From Micavibrio_C sp965231165 (lineage in GTDB: Bacteria; Pseudomonadota; Alphaproteobacteria; Micavibrionales; Micavibrionaceae), in assembly GCA_965231165.1 (NCBI GenBank), contig OZ246421.1:558001-622000 (forward strand): a stretch of DNA of 64,000 nucleotides, given 5' to 3'. Below, piece after piece: positions 39,182 to 47,882 of this stretch (position 1 is its first letter; every line of letters begins with the position of its first letter). Under the pieces are notes generated by a model. It had not been told where the DNA came from. It saw only the letters and a program-made list of their open reading frames with translations, and searched no databases. The position numbers were made by a program, and so were the translations under genes.

Positions 39182-41278
39182 CTAGAGTTCAAGGCCGCTG
39201 ACGTAATCAGACAGGTCTTTCTGTGCGGTCCTCTGCCGCTGTTGGGCGGCGGCTTGGTCTTTCTTCAGTTTGGCCAGCATGTCCTCCTGCTCGCCCAGTT
39301 CCTTGAGATAGCGTTTGCCCAGTTCGTTATTGGTGGCGACCGTTTTCAGGTTTTCGCGCAGGCGTTGCTGGTCGGCGAAAATCTGCTGGCGCTGCTGCTC
39401 GATCTGGCCGAGGTCGTTCTGCGCGGCATAGACGGCACTTTGCAGGGCTTTGATCTTCTCCAGCGCTTTTCTGATCTCGGGCTTGATGTCCTTACCCATC
39501 ACCGCGATGCGCGTATCCAGGTCATAGGGCTGGATGCCGGTCAGGGCGATGGTTTCGGTGTCGTCGCGCTGCAGTATCAGGGCGACGGTTTTGGTTTCAC
39601 CCTTGGGGATGGTGACTTTTGCGCGGTAATGGGTGTTGGTGGCCTCCGGTTCGGCGTCCAGCCCCTCGGGTTTCACGAGGTTCCATTCCGGGCGGCGGGG
39701 GTGTTCGATCACGATGGTGCGGTCTTCCTCTGCCGGGGCTTTGATTGTGTATTTGGTGGTGTTCCGCCACAGGATTTTCTGGTGCAGCATGCCCTTGCTG
39801 ATGGTCAGCAGGCCGAGCTTGCGGTCGTCCTGCGATTGCTGGTCGATCTTGGTCTTGGTGTCGAGGGCGTAGCTGATGAAGCGGCTTTCGGCCTTGGGTA
39901 TCATCGGCATTTCGGCGTCACCGACATGCAGGGTGGCTTTTTGTGTGCCCGTCTGCTCATACAGGGTCAGGATGCCGGGGGGCAGGCCGGTTTCGCCGTT
40001 ATTATCGATCTCAACGGCGGCCAGCGGGTGCCCCTGATTGGTTTCGGGCTGGTAGAGCCAGACCTGCTCGGCGGGCAGCTCGCGGCTGACGAACGGCACC
40101 ATCAGGGAATTGCCCGCGGCCAATGTGACCGGCTCAGGGAAGGTGAATACCATCTGGGTGGCGGCGTCCTGCGCGATGGCCATGGTGGCTTGCGCCATTT
40201 CTATCGGGGCGGCGGCGGGCATAGGTGCGCCACCATAAGCCATTGATTCCATCGCGACAGATGTGTCAGCCATCGCCATATTGGCCGCCATGGCTTTTTG
40301 CAGGGCAGGGGCTTCGGCGCGGCGTTCACGCATCATTTCCTGTTTGGCGTAGCCATCCGTTTCGGCCACGGTGCCCATGGCACCGCTATCCACACGCGGC
40401 ATCACCCGATTCATCACCTTGACGGGCAATTCCGGGCGGCCCAGATAATAGCTCTCATATAATGACTGGCGGTAGGTGACGGGCGCGCCGGAGAGGATGG
40501 TCACATCGACCTTGTCCCAGTCAGCCCCGGTGGTGTTCTCCAGAATGGCCCAGCCCTGCAGGAAGGCCTTGTCGCCGCCCTCGGGCATCACGAGGCGGTA
40601 GGCGCTCTTCCATAGCGGGGCGGCCTGCACATAGGTCATGCCGACCGGGCGGCTTTCCGTGCCTTTCAGGCTGACGGTCAAAGCGCGCTGGTCGCGGATG
40701 CGGTTGGTGTAGATGGCTTGCAGGGCGCGGTCAATCTGGTCCTGCACGGCCTTCTCGGTGAAGCGCACATTGTTCAGGTTTTCAAGCAGGGCGGCCTTGA
40801 TGCCCTCTGACGTCATTACGCTGACGCGGTGACGGGTGACGGTCTGGCCGTCCTCCAGCCCTGTATTTTCGGGCACGACGTTCATCAGGCGGCCTTTGAT
40901 GACGGCGGTGCCGGAAACCTCAATTTCTGCGCCCTGTAGGGCGTTCATCAGGCTGACAGGGGAATTCAGGTCTTCACGGCTGAAGGGCAGGTCGCGGAAG
41001 GACTGGGAAAGAGGCTCGCGCCCCGGCAGGCTGACGCCGCCGAACTCCCCGGCACTGTCGAACACCACCAGGCTTTTCAGCACGTCATCGACGGCCTCCA
41101 GACGGACGGGGATTTCGATCTCGGCGTTGCCTGTGACGGTACCATGATACTCGAACAGGGCCAGCCCGCTGGTGGAGATGGCAACGCGTTTGAGCGGCAG
41201 CGTCTCGGCGGCAGCGGCGGGCAGGGCGAGTACGCAAAGCGCTGTGGTCAGCAAAAGCCAGTGTTTCTGCGGTGTCAT
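39182..41278 (-). CDS. DUF4139-domain exported protein
   Basis: A 698-residue protein with a Sec signal peptide (LLLTTALCVLALPAAAAETL), so periplasmic or outer-membrane facing. The N-terminal strand-rich part (ISTSGLALFEYHGTVTG ... VDDVLKSLVVFDS) and the later YVQAAPLWKSAYRLVMPEGG ... LENTTGADWDKVDVTILSGAPV match the DUF4139/mucoidy-inhibitor-like family. Residues about 330-370 are a Met/Ala-rich low-complexity insert. The last 110 residues are a long Gln/Lys/Leu coiled coil. Function unknown. It is monocistronic with its own terminator. Confidence 0.8.
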   Translation of the reverse strand: MTPQKHWLLLTTALCVLALPAAAAETLPLKRVAISTSGLALFEYHGTVTGNAEIEIPVRLEAVDDVLKSLVVFDSAGEFGGVSLPGREPLSQSFRDLPFSREDLNSPVSLMNALQGAEIEVSGTAVIKGRLMNVVPENTGLEDGQTVTRHRVSVMTSEGIKAALLENLNNVRFTEKAVQDQIDRALQAIYTNRIRDQRALTVSLKGTESRPVGMTYVQAAPLWKSAYRLVMPEGGDKAFLQGWAILENTTGADWDKVDVTILSGAPVTYRQSLYESYYLGRPELPVKVMNRVMPRVDSGAMGTVAETDGYAKQEMMRERRAEAPALQKAMAANMAMADTSVAMESMAYGGAPMPAAAPIEMAQATMAIAQDAATQMVFTFPEPVTLAAGNSLMVPFVSRELPAEQVWLYQPETNQGHPLAAVEIDNNGETGLPPGILTLYEQTGTQKATLHVGDAEMPMIPKAESRFISYALDTKTKIDQQSQDDRKLGLLTISKGMLHQKILWRNTTKYTIKAPAEEDRTIVIEHPRRPEWNLVKPEGLDAEPEATNTHYRAKVTIPKGETKTVALILQRDDTETIALTGIQPYDLDTRIAVMGKDIKPEIRKALEKIKALQSAVYAAQNDLGQIEQQRQQIFADQQRLRENLKTVATNNELGKRYLKELGEQEDMLAKLKKDQAAAQQRQRTAQKDLSDYVSGLEL

Positions 41279-41339
41279 TTCGGTTCTCCTGAGGTGTCCT
41301 GACAGGGTGGACGAAGCAAGCTTAAGGATATATTAAAGC

Positions 41340-41547
41340 CCCCCAAAATTCACCCTGCCGCTATGCAAAAAATAATGATTGCACAAAAAAGAATCATGTT
41401 ATATTTGGACGTGTAGATGAGCACGCACGTGCCTATGGCCCCTTGCCCAGAGCCGCTTATATAGCCGCAAGCAAGATAATGGTTATGCAACGACGATGTC
41501 TTTTTGGTTGGAAACGAGAGTTTCCCTAGACTGAAAGGGTTAGACGT
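41340..41547 (+). promoter_or_regulatory. Leader of the polyamine cluster with two short ORFs (possible speF-type element)
   Basis: The 269-base gap before the decarboxylase holds an AT-rich stretch and then two tiny in-line ORFs. The first is at 41363-41416 (17 codons, start MQKIMIAQKR). The second is at 41417-41464 (15 codons, ends CPEPLI), starting at the base after the first stop. A GAAAC/GTTTC hairpin follows near 41509. Alphaproteobacterial ornithine decarboxylase genes are known to carry a conserved speF leader RNA. Position supports this, but I could not match its secondary structure. Confidence 0.4.
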
Positions 41548-42792
41548 ATGACCAATATTGGCAGGGGCGGCCAATCGCCCACCCATAACTATAATTACTC
41601 CACTGTCCGTCAGGGGCGTGTCCCCGATAAGCTGGCGCTTGTGAAATCCAAGCCGTCCGGCCCCTATATCTTTGAGGGGAACGTCGATGGGCTGGTGAGC
41701 GAGTTGCAGCCGACAATCCCGCTGTATGTGATCCGCCCGGAAATTCTGACCCGGCAGGCGCAGACCTTCGTGCAGGGTTTCCGTGGTACGACGATGTATG
41801 CGGTGAAGGTCAATCCGGACAAACATGTTCTGCAGACCCTTTACAAGAGCGGTATCAAGGCCTTTGACGTGGCTTCGATCGAGGAAGTACGTCTGATCCA
41901 CCGTCATGCACCCAAAGCGACCATGTATTTCATGCACCCGGTAAAGGCGCGGGAAGCGATTGCCGAGTCCTATCACATGCACGGTGTGCGTTCCTATGTG
42001 CTGGATTGTCAGGATGAGCTATACAAAATCCTGCAGGAAACCAGCTACGCGGGTGACCTGACGCTGATGATCCGTCTGGCGATCACCGATCAGGATTCTT
42101 CCGTGTTCGCGCTGGCCGGTAAATTCGGCGCGAGTGTGCAGGAAGCGGCTGAACTGCTGAAACAAAGCCGTCCTGTGGCTGCCAAACTGGGTGTGACGTT
42201 CCATGTCGGTTCCCAGTGCATGGACCCGAAAGCCTATCGCCGCGCGCTGGAACTGGCGGCCATGGCGGTGCGCCTCAGCGGTGTTAAAATTGATGTCGTT
42301 GATGCCGGGGGCGGTTTTCCCGTTGCTTATCCGGGCATGACGCCACCGTCGCTACAGGCTTACTTCGATGAAATTCACAGCGCCGTCGATGATTGCGGTT
42401 TTGCCGGGTGCGAACTGTTCTGCGAGCCGGGTCGGGCGTTGGTGGCAGAGGCCGGTTCCATGGTGGCGCGGGTTGAGCTGCGCAAGGGCAACATGCTCTA
42501 CCTGAATGATGGCACTTATGGCGGCCTGTTCGATGCCGGGAAGCAATTCAACTTCCGCTTTGCCACGCGCCGCGTCGGCAAGATTCCGGCTGAAGGGGAC
42601 GCGCCGTTTACTTTCTCCGGTCCGACCTGTGACTCGGTCGATATGATGGAAGGGCCGTTCCTGTTGCCCGACGATATCGCCGAGGGTGAATGGATTGAAA
42701 TTGACGGCATGGGCGCTTACAGCGTCAGTGTGCGCGGTAATTTCAATGGCTTTGGCCGCAGCGCTACGGTCTTCCTGAAAGAGTCTGTCTGA
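41548..42792 (+). CDS. Ornithine/lysine decarboxylase, PLP fold type III
   Basis: Produces putrescine and/or cadaverine for polyamine synthesis. 414 residues of the eukaryotic-like ODC/alanine-racemase fold common in alphaproteobacteria. The PLP lysine is in TMYAVKVNPDKHV. Other marks are FHVGSQCMDPKAY, DVVDAGGGFPVAYPG, CEPGRALVAEAG, the active-site cysteine in GPTCDSVDMM and EWIEIDGMGAYSVS. Whether ornithine, lysine or both are used cannot be told. The next gene follows after 1 base, and a ureohydrolase comes third, consistent with a polyamine operon. Confidence 0.88.
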   Translation: MTNIGRGGQSPTHNYNYSTVRQGRVPDKLALVKSKPSGPYIFEGNVDGLVSELQPTIPLYVIRPEILTRQAQTFVQGFRGTTMYAVKVNPDKHVLQTLYKSGIKAFDVASIEEVRLIHRHAPKATMYFMHPVKAREAIAESYHMHGVRSYVLDCQDELYKILQETSYAGDLTLMIRLAITDQDSSVFALAGKFGASVQEAAELLKQSRPVAAKLGVTFHVGSQCMDPKAYRRALELAAMAVRLSGVKIDVVDAGGGFPVAYPGMTPPSLQAYFDEIHSAVDDCGFAGCELFCEPGRALVAEAGSMVARVELRKGNMLYLNDGTYGGLFDAGKQFNFRFATRRVGKIPAEGDAPFTFSGPTCDSVDMMEGPFLLPDDIAEGEWIEIDGMGAYSVSVRGNFNGFGRSATVFLKESV

Positions 42793-42793
42793 A

Positions 42794-43498
42794 ATGAACG
42801 GCATGACTGGGAAGAAAGACAAATCTATCAAGGAAGGGTTTGGCAAAGCGGCTGGCCATGATGTCATTCCTCTGTCTCAGATAATGCCCACACAAATCAC
42901 TGTGGGCATGCGTCAGGTCAAGTCAAAACAGAAATTTTTGCGTAAGCTGGCGCAAAATCCTGAGAGGCTGGCTAAATTCCTTTTTGAACATCCTATCCCC
43001 ATTGTGAAGGGGCCGGAAGGAAAGTCTTATGCCATTGACCATCATCACTTGGGCTGCGCGCTGGTGCGCGAAAAATTCAAGACTGCCATAATTGTAGTGG
43101 TGGCTGATTATTCCGCACTCTCCAAAAATGATTTTTGGAGGACGATGGAAGAAATGCAGTATGTCCATCTCTATGATGAAAAAGGCCGTAAAAGGTCATT
43201 TAAGTCGATACCCGAGAAACTTTCTGATTTGAAAGACGATCCTTATCGCAGCCTCGCCGGTTTTGCACGACGGAAGGGTGCTTTTGAAAAAGTGCATACT
43301 CCTTTTTCTGAATTTAGATGGGCAGATTATTTCCGTAAAAATATCCCGCAAAAAAATGTGGCGCGGGATTTTGAGAAGGCTCTTGAAAATGCGGCCAATC
43401 TGGCGCGCAAACCGGAAGCGTATGATTTGCCGGGGTGCAAACTAAAACAGGATTCTTCTCAAGGGAATGCTCATCCCGTATGCTCCTATTATGGATGA
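42794..43498 (+). CDS. ParB-like (ParBc_2) domain protein
   Basis: A 234-residue cytoplasmic protein. Residues 20-110 resemble the ParBc_2 group of ParB-like nuclease folds: VIPLSQIMPTQITVGMRQVKSK, FLFEHPIPIVKGPEGKSYAIDHHHLGCALVRE and IVVVADYS. The DHHH cluster is typical of that group. The C-terminal part (RSLAGFARRKGAFEK, FRWADYFRKNI, DFEKALENAANLAR) has the expected extra helices. It is not a chromosome-partitioning ParB, lacking the helix-turn-helix. It starts 1 base after the decarboxylase and precedes the ureohydrolase, so it belongs to that transcript. Why is unknown. Confidence 0.75.
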   Translation: MNGMTGKKDKSIKEGFGKAAGHDVIPLSQIMPTQITVGMRQVKSKQKFLRKLAQNPERLAKFLFEHPIPIVKGPEGKSYAIDHHHLGCALVREKFKTAIIVVVADYSALSKNDFWRTMEEMQYVHLYDEKGRKRSFKSIPEKLSDLKDDPYRSLAGFARRKGAFEKVHTPFSEFRWADYFRKNIPQKNVARDFEKALENAANLARKPEAYDLPGCKLKQDSSQGNAHPVCSYYG

Positions 43499-43539
43499 CC
43501 GCCTGTGCGGGCATTAATTTACGCTGATGTGGGGACGTG

Positions 43540-44457
43540 ATGTTAAACGCTGTAAACAAGAACGAACTTAAGTCCCGTTTCATGGAGCCCGGCGTTGGCA
43601 TGTTTGATATCAAGCCACAGGATGCTGTTTCTCCGGAACAGGCGAAGGCTTGGGTTATCCCGTTTGGTTTCGAGAAAACCGTCAGCTATGGCAAAGGTAC
43701 GCGCCGCGGCCCCGAAATGGCGATCCGCGCTTCCCATGAAATGGAATTGTTCGACGAGTCTTTGTGGAAAGAACCTTTCCGCGACTACGGTGTGGCGACT
43801 TTTTATGAACCTGAAATGCCGCAAGACCATCAGGCCGCGCTCGACCTTCTGACGTCCTATGTGCAGGAAACGGTGGATGCCGGGAAATTCCCGCTGACCA
43901 TCGGCGGCGAACACAGCATTACGCCGGGTGCGATCAAGCCGTTGGCTGCGAAATACCAGAAGCTGACGGTGCTGCAATTCGATGCCCATGGTGATCTGCG
44001 CGATGAATTCCGCGGCGACCGCCTGTCGCATGCGAACGCGATGCGCCGCTGTCTTGATAACCCGAATGTCAATCTGGTGGCGGTTGGTATCCGCAGTATC
44101 TCGCGTGATGAAATTCCGTTCTGGGAAGCCAACCAGCACCGGATCAAGACATTCTTCGCCAAGGATAAGCGCACATGGACGCCTGCCGAAATTGCGGCAA
44201 CCGTTGGCACAGGTCCGGTTTATATTACGTTTGATATCGACGGTTTCGATTCCAGCATGATCCCGGCCACGGGGACGCCGGAGCCGGGTGGGCTGTTCTG
44301 GGATGAAACGATGGATATACTGAAAGCCGTTACCTCACAGGCGCAGATCGTGGGTGCCGACGTTGTCGAGCTGGCACCCAACGATGCACACCATGCCTGC
44401 GATTTTCTGACCGCCAAGCTGATTTATAAAATCCTGACGATGAGCTTGTGCAAGTAG
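43540..44457 (+). CDS. speB: Agmatinase/arginase-family ureohydrolase
   Basis: Binuclear manganese hydrolase of 305 residues releasing urea, probably agmatinase given the decarboxylase two genes upstream. Metal ligands are seen in TIGGEHSITPG, LQFDAHGDLRDEF and YITFDIDGFDSSMIPATGTPEPGG. The last motif has Ser-Ser where most family members have Asp-Pro. SHANAMRR is the substrate loop. ATG 43540 is used, with GTG 43537 as an alternative. No arginine decarboxylase is seen here, so guanidinobutyrase or a related activity remains possible. It converges with hmgA, 3 bases apart. Confidence 0.82.
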   Translation: MLNAVNKNELKSRFMEPGVGMFDIKPQDAVSPEQAKAWVIPFGFEKTVSYGKGTRRGPEMAIRASHEMELFDESLWKEPFRDYGVATFYEPEMPQDHQAALDLLTSYVQETVDAGKFPLTIGGEHSITPGAIKPLAAKYQKLTVLQFDAHGDLRDEFRGDRLSHANAMRRCLDNPNVNLVAVGIRSISRDEIPFWEANQHRIKTFFAKDKRTWTPAEIAATVGTGPVYITFDIDGFDSSMIPATGTPEPGGLFWDETMDILKAVTSQAQIVGADVVELAPNDAHHACDFLTAKLIYKILTMSLCK

Positions 44458-44460
44458 TCT

Positions 44461-45753
44461 TTATTTCAAGAACATCTTCTTAATGCCCTGCCACGCGATG
44501 TAGTAATCCTTTTGCAGCGCTTTTGATTTGAGCGCCTGCGCTGTCGGGCGGAAGATGTAGCGGCTTTCGAACATGAAGGCCATGGTGTTTTCCAGTTTTT
44601 GCGGTTTCAAATCGGCGCTCATTGCTTTCTCCACGACTTTCGCATCGGGGCCGTGGCCTGACATGCAGTTGTGGATCGAGTAGCCGCCGGGCGTGAACGT
44701 GCCGCCTGCTTCGCCTTCCTTGCCGTCATAGATGCCTGTGATCAGGCCCATGAATTCGCACATGATGTTGCGGTGGAACCACGGTGGACGGAACGTATTT
44801 TCGGCCACCATCCAGCGCGGCGGGAAGACAACGAAATCGAGGTTGGCGGTGCCGTGCGGGTGGCTGGGTGATGTCAATACGGTGTAGATCGATGGATCGG
44901 GGTGGTCGAAGCTGACGCTGTTGATGGTGTTGAAGTTATTGAGGTCGTATTTGTACGGCGCGTAATTGCCGTGCCATGCGACGACGCAGAGCGGCGAATG
45001 ATCATATTCACCGCGCCAGACTTTGCCGCCGAATTTGGCGATGACTTCGTGTTTGCCACTGTGGTCTTCGTAGGCGGCGACCGGGTAGAGGAAATCACGC
45101 GGGTTGGCGAGGCCGTTTGCGCCGATGGGGCCGAGGTCTGGCAGGATGAGTGGTTGGCCGTAATTCTCGCAGACATAACCACGCGCTTTACCGTCAGGCA
45201 GGTCGACGGTGAATTTTATGCCGCGCGGGATCACGGCAATCTCGCATGGCTTCACATCGAGGATGCCCAGTTCTGTTTTTAATCTCAGTGAGCCTTCCTG
45301 CGGCACGATCAGTAATTCACCATCGGCGGAATAGAAGAAGCGTTTATCCATGCTGGCCGTCGCGGCATAGACATGCACGGCGAGGCCTGTCCACGCGAAG
45401 CTGTCACCGTTACCGGCCACCGTCATCAGGCTGTCAACGAAGTCGGTTGGTTTCGACGTATAGGGTTGCGGGTCCCAGCGCATCTGGTTCGGTGGCGTAT
45501 CGACATCGGTGAACGGTGAGCCGAGCAGTCCGGCATGTTTGTACGGTTCATAGGGCATGTGCCGCACGGAAGGGTGGATGCGGTATGTCCATGTGCGCTG
45601 GTTGGTGGCGCGCGGCGCGGTGAAGGGACTGCCAGTGATCTGTTCGGTGTAAAGGCCGTGCGCGGGCTTCTGCGGACTGTTCTGGCCTTGCGGCAAAGAC
45701 CCTGCGAAGGCTTCCGTGGCGAATTCGTTACCAAAACCGGACATGTAATTCAT
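44461..45753 (-). CDS. hmgA: Homogentisate 1,2-dioxygenase
   Basis: Non-haem iron enzyme opening the ring of homogentisate in tyrosine and phenylalanine degradation. 430 residues. N-terminal MSGFGNEFATEAFAGSLPQGQ and YRIHPSVRHMPYEP are diagnostic. The active-site part has PPRWMVAENTFRPPWFHRN and CEFMGLITGIYDGK, then GGYSIHNCMSGHGPDA. ATG 45753 is chosen over an upstream TTG. The other Tyr-pathway genes (hpd, maiA, fahA) are not adjacent. It lies 52 bases downstream of the cation exchanger on the same strand. Confidence 0.95.
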   Translation of the reverse strand: MNYMSGFGNEFATEAFAGSLPQGQNSPQKPAHGLYTEQITGSPFTAPRATNQRTWTYRIHPSVRHMPYEPYKHAGLLGSPFTDVDTPPNQMRWDPQPYTSKPTDFVDSLMTVAGNGDSFAWTGLAVHVYAATASMDKRFFYSADGELLIVPQEGSLRLKTELGILDVKPCEIAVIPRGIKFTVDLPDGKARGYVCENYGQPLILPDLGPIGANGLANPRDFLYPVAAYEDHSGKHEVIAKFGGKVWRGEYDHSPLCVVAWHGNYAPYKYDLNNFNTINSVSFDHPDPSIYTVLTSPSHPHGTANLDFVVFPPRWMVAENTFRPPWFHRNIMCEFMGLITGIYDGKEGEAGGTFTPGGYSIHNCMSGHGPDAKVVEKAMSADLKPQKLENTMAFMFESRYIFRPTAQALKSKALQKDYYIAWQGIKKMFLK

Positions 45754-45805
45754 GGTAGGCAATCCTTCCTGTTGGACAGAAAGGATACTGGAAATACGGA
45801 TGTTT

Positions 45806-47134
45806 TTAAACCGGGGTTATTGTCCGGGTAATCGGCGGTTTAGTGTTTTCCGGAATGTGATGGGTTTGGCTTTGTGTGGCACCTAAAGTGGCGGAACCCG
45901 TTACAAAAGCGGCATAGAGCGCCAGTGCAGCAAAGCCGTGCCAGCGTTTCAGGCCGCCTTTGCTGGCCAGCAACGTGGCGGTGGCCAAGCCTACGCCCGT
46001 ACCCCATGCGGCGAGATTTAGTACGCCGAGCGGTGTGGTTGGTTGCAGGGCTTCGGGGACGGGGGTGCCCGTGGCGGCGAGCAGGCCACCGACAGCCAGC
46101 AAATTCAACACACTGCAGCCGATGATATTGCCGACGGCCATATCGGTTTTGCCCCTGAGTGCGGCTTTCACGTTCATCGCAAATTCCGGTGCGGCGGTGC
46201 CGAGGGCCAGTGCCAGACTGCCGAGCAAGACGGGCGGTGCGCCGAGGTTCTGCGCGACGGTGGTGGCGTGTTCGACAGCAGTGTGCGCGGTATAGACGAC
46301 CGCACCCATGCCGCCTGCAACCAGCAAGCTATTTGCCAGTGTACTGCGTTCGACATGTGCATGATCGCCGTGATGATGGTGATGATGGCCGTGGCCATCG
46401 TCGGCCAGCCCTAATTTGGCGGCGTCGCTCTTATGCATGCGGTAGTTGGTGTAGAGATAGGCACCGGCCAATGCCAGCATACCTGCGCCAATCGCGGGGA
46501 CCATGCGGCCCGTTGCCAGTTGTGTGCCAAAAGCGGTGCTGGCGCCTGCGAGCGCGGCGACATTGAATTTCCATGCCGCACCTTGTGCTTTCTTGACACC
46601 TGATATGGCGGCGACAGTGCCAAGGATCAGCAATACGTGCGCGATGTTGGAGCCGACGATATTCCCCAATCCGACATCATGCGCGCCCGTGGCGATGGAT
46701 TGCGCGGCCACCATGAATTCAGGTGTAGATTCCATGGCGGCCATGCCGAGACCCAAACCGACGGCAGAGATTTTCAGTTTCTGGCCCAGCGCGGTTGCGG
46801 AATCAATCGCCACGTCGCAGGCGCGGGGCAGTAGATAAAGTGCAGCGGCCATGGCGACACCCGCGCCGATGGTGGTGGCCAGCAGAGGCGCGGTTAACGC
46901 GGTTGTGCCGAGTAATGCGGCGGCGCTGCCGATGATGATCTGCGGGCGATAAGCGGCGGCGCGGTGGAACAAGCCTTTCAGGCCTGTGGGCGCGGGTTCA
47001 TGGTCGTGATCATGGTGATCGTGGTCGTGTCCGCAGCAATCGTCGTGATCATGATGGTGTTCATGGTCGTGCTTGTGCGGCGGGCGCAGGATGCCCTTGT
47101 TTTTATCGTCCGGGTTGATCGGGGTGAATTTCAT
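45806..47134 (-). CDS. CaCA-family cation exchanger with histidine-rich segments
   Basis: A 442-residue inner-membrane protein with about ten helices and the two alpha-repeats of sodium/calcium exchangers. Repeat 1 is GLGMAAMESTPEFMVAAQS with GNIVGSNIAHVLLILG. Repeat 2 is LALALGTAAPEFAMNVKAAL with GNIIGCSVLNLLAVGG. Both conserved Glu residues are kept. Unusually, residues about 20-47 and the central loop (DDGHGHHHHHHGDHAH) are very His/Asp-rich, as in zinc or nickel transporters, and the first has a Cys-Cys pair. The start is placed at ATG 47134 after AGGAACC. Transported ion is uncertain. Confidence 0.82.
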   Translation of the reverse strand: MKFTPINPDDKNKGILRPPHKHDHEHHHDHDDCCGHDHDHHDHDHEPAPTGLKGLFHRAAAYRPQIIIGSAAALLGTTALTAPLLATTIGAGVAMAAALYLLPRACDVAIDSATALGQKLKISAVGLGLGMAAMESTPEFMVAAQSIATGAHDVGLGNIVGSNIAHVLLILGTVAAISGVKKAQGAAWKFNVAALAGASTAFGTQLATGRMVPAIGAGMLALAGAYLYTNYRMHKSDAAKLGLADDGHGHHHHHHGDHAHVERSTLANSLLVAGGMGAVVYTAHTAVEHATTVAQNLGAPPVLLGSLALALGTAAPEFAMNVKAALRGKTDMAVGNIIGCSVLNLLAVGGLLAATGTPVPEALQPTTPLGVLNLAAWGTGVGLATATLLASKGGLKRWHGFAALALYAAFVTGSATLGATQSQTHHIPENTKPPITRTITPV

Positions 47135-47273
47135 TGGTTCCTGCGCGTTTTTTGTCAATTTCCGGCAGATTATGTCCTTTGGCCGGGAGGTGCAAGGATT
47201 ATTTCTTGACATATTAATGGCAGGAAGCCTAAGGGTTTTTTAGCTCTATTTTCAGGATCCGGGAGGTTTTACT

Positions 47274-47879
47274 GTGTTTAATTTGCGCACTGTTTTTAAG
47301 CAGATGGTTACGAGTATCCAAGAGGCGTTCGCGCGGCAGGATGCCTGCAACAGGGTTCTCAGGGCACTGGAGGCGGGTCATACCAATGCAGCCAAAATTG
47401 AAATCGAAGATTATGATTTCAACGAGCACCAGCAGCGTGAAATTTTTGACTCTCTCATGACTCATGACAATCTTGAAGTTTTCAAACTTGCTTTCAAGAA
47501 GTGGACGCATGAAAATCCCAACCATATGCTGACGCGTAACGATAATGTAGATTTGTCCGGTGCCTTTTATTGCGAAACTGTCCCGCTACTGTCGCATGCG
47601 ATCAGCAATAAGGCGGGAAATATTGCCCTGTTTGTGGCGCAGAATCCGCAGACAGATATTACCCTGACAGGGTTTACGACTGATTACAGCCATGCGATCA
47701 ACCGGTATACGACGAACATTCACAGTTCGAAAACAGACCGGGCGCACGAAAGCGCGCTCAATCTTTCACGCCGTGCGGGAATGAATGACGTTACAGCGGC
47801 CTTGCTGGTACGCACCGCTTTGTTGCGTGTGGCCGAGGCGGATCGCCTGAATGCGGAAGCGGGGCGTTTGCGGTTCTGA
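47274..47879 (+). CDS. Hypothetical helical protein, ankyrin-like
   Basis: A 201-residue protein, mostly helical, with no signal peptide. Segments such as VPLLSHAISNKAGNIALFVAQNPQTDITL and HESALNLSRRAGMNDVTAALL have the length and spacing of weak ankyrin repeats, but no clear consensus. The GTG start has GGGAGG 7 bases upstream. It is a lone plus-strand gene between minus-strand neighbours and converges with tdh 3 bases away. Family not recognised. Confidence 0.6.
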   Translation: MFNLRTVFKQMVTSIQEAFARQDACNRVLRALEAGHTNAAKIEIEDYDFNEHQQREIFDSLMTHDNLEVFKLAFKKWTHENPNHMLTRNDNVDLSGAFYCETVPLLSHAISNKAGNIALFVAQNPQTDITLTGFTTDYSHAINRYTTNIHSSKTDRAHESALNLSRRAGMNDVTAALLVRTALLRVAEADRLNAEAGRLRF

Positions 47880-47882
47880 CGC

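Noticed and set aside
39242..40246. Long plus-strand open frame (334 codons) opposite the DUF4139 gene
   Set aside because: It is fully antisense to a gene with signal peptide and family match; its residues (very Gly/Leu/Phe-rich) look like a reverse-strand shadow in high-GC DNA.
42794..43498. Chromosome-partition ParB
   Set aside because: Lacks the ParB helix-turn-helix and a neighbouring parA; it fits the ParBc_2 group instead.
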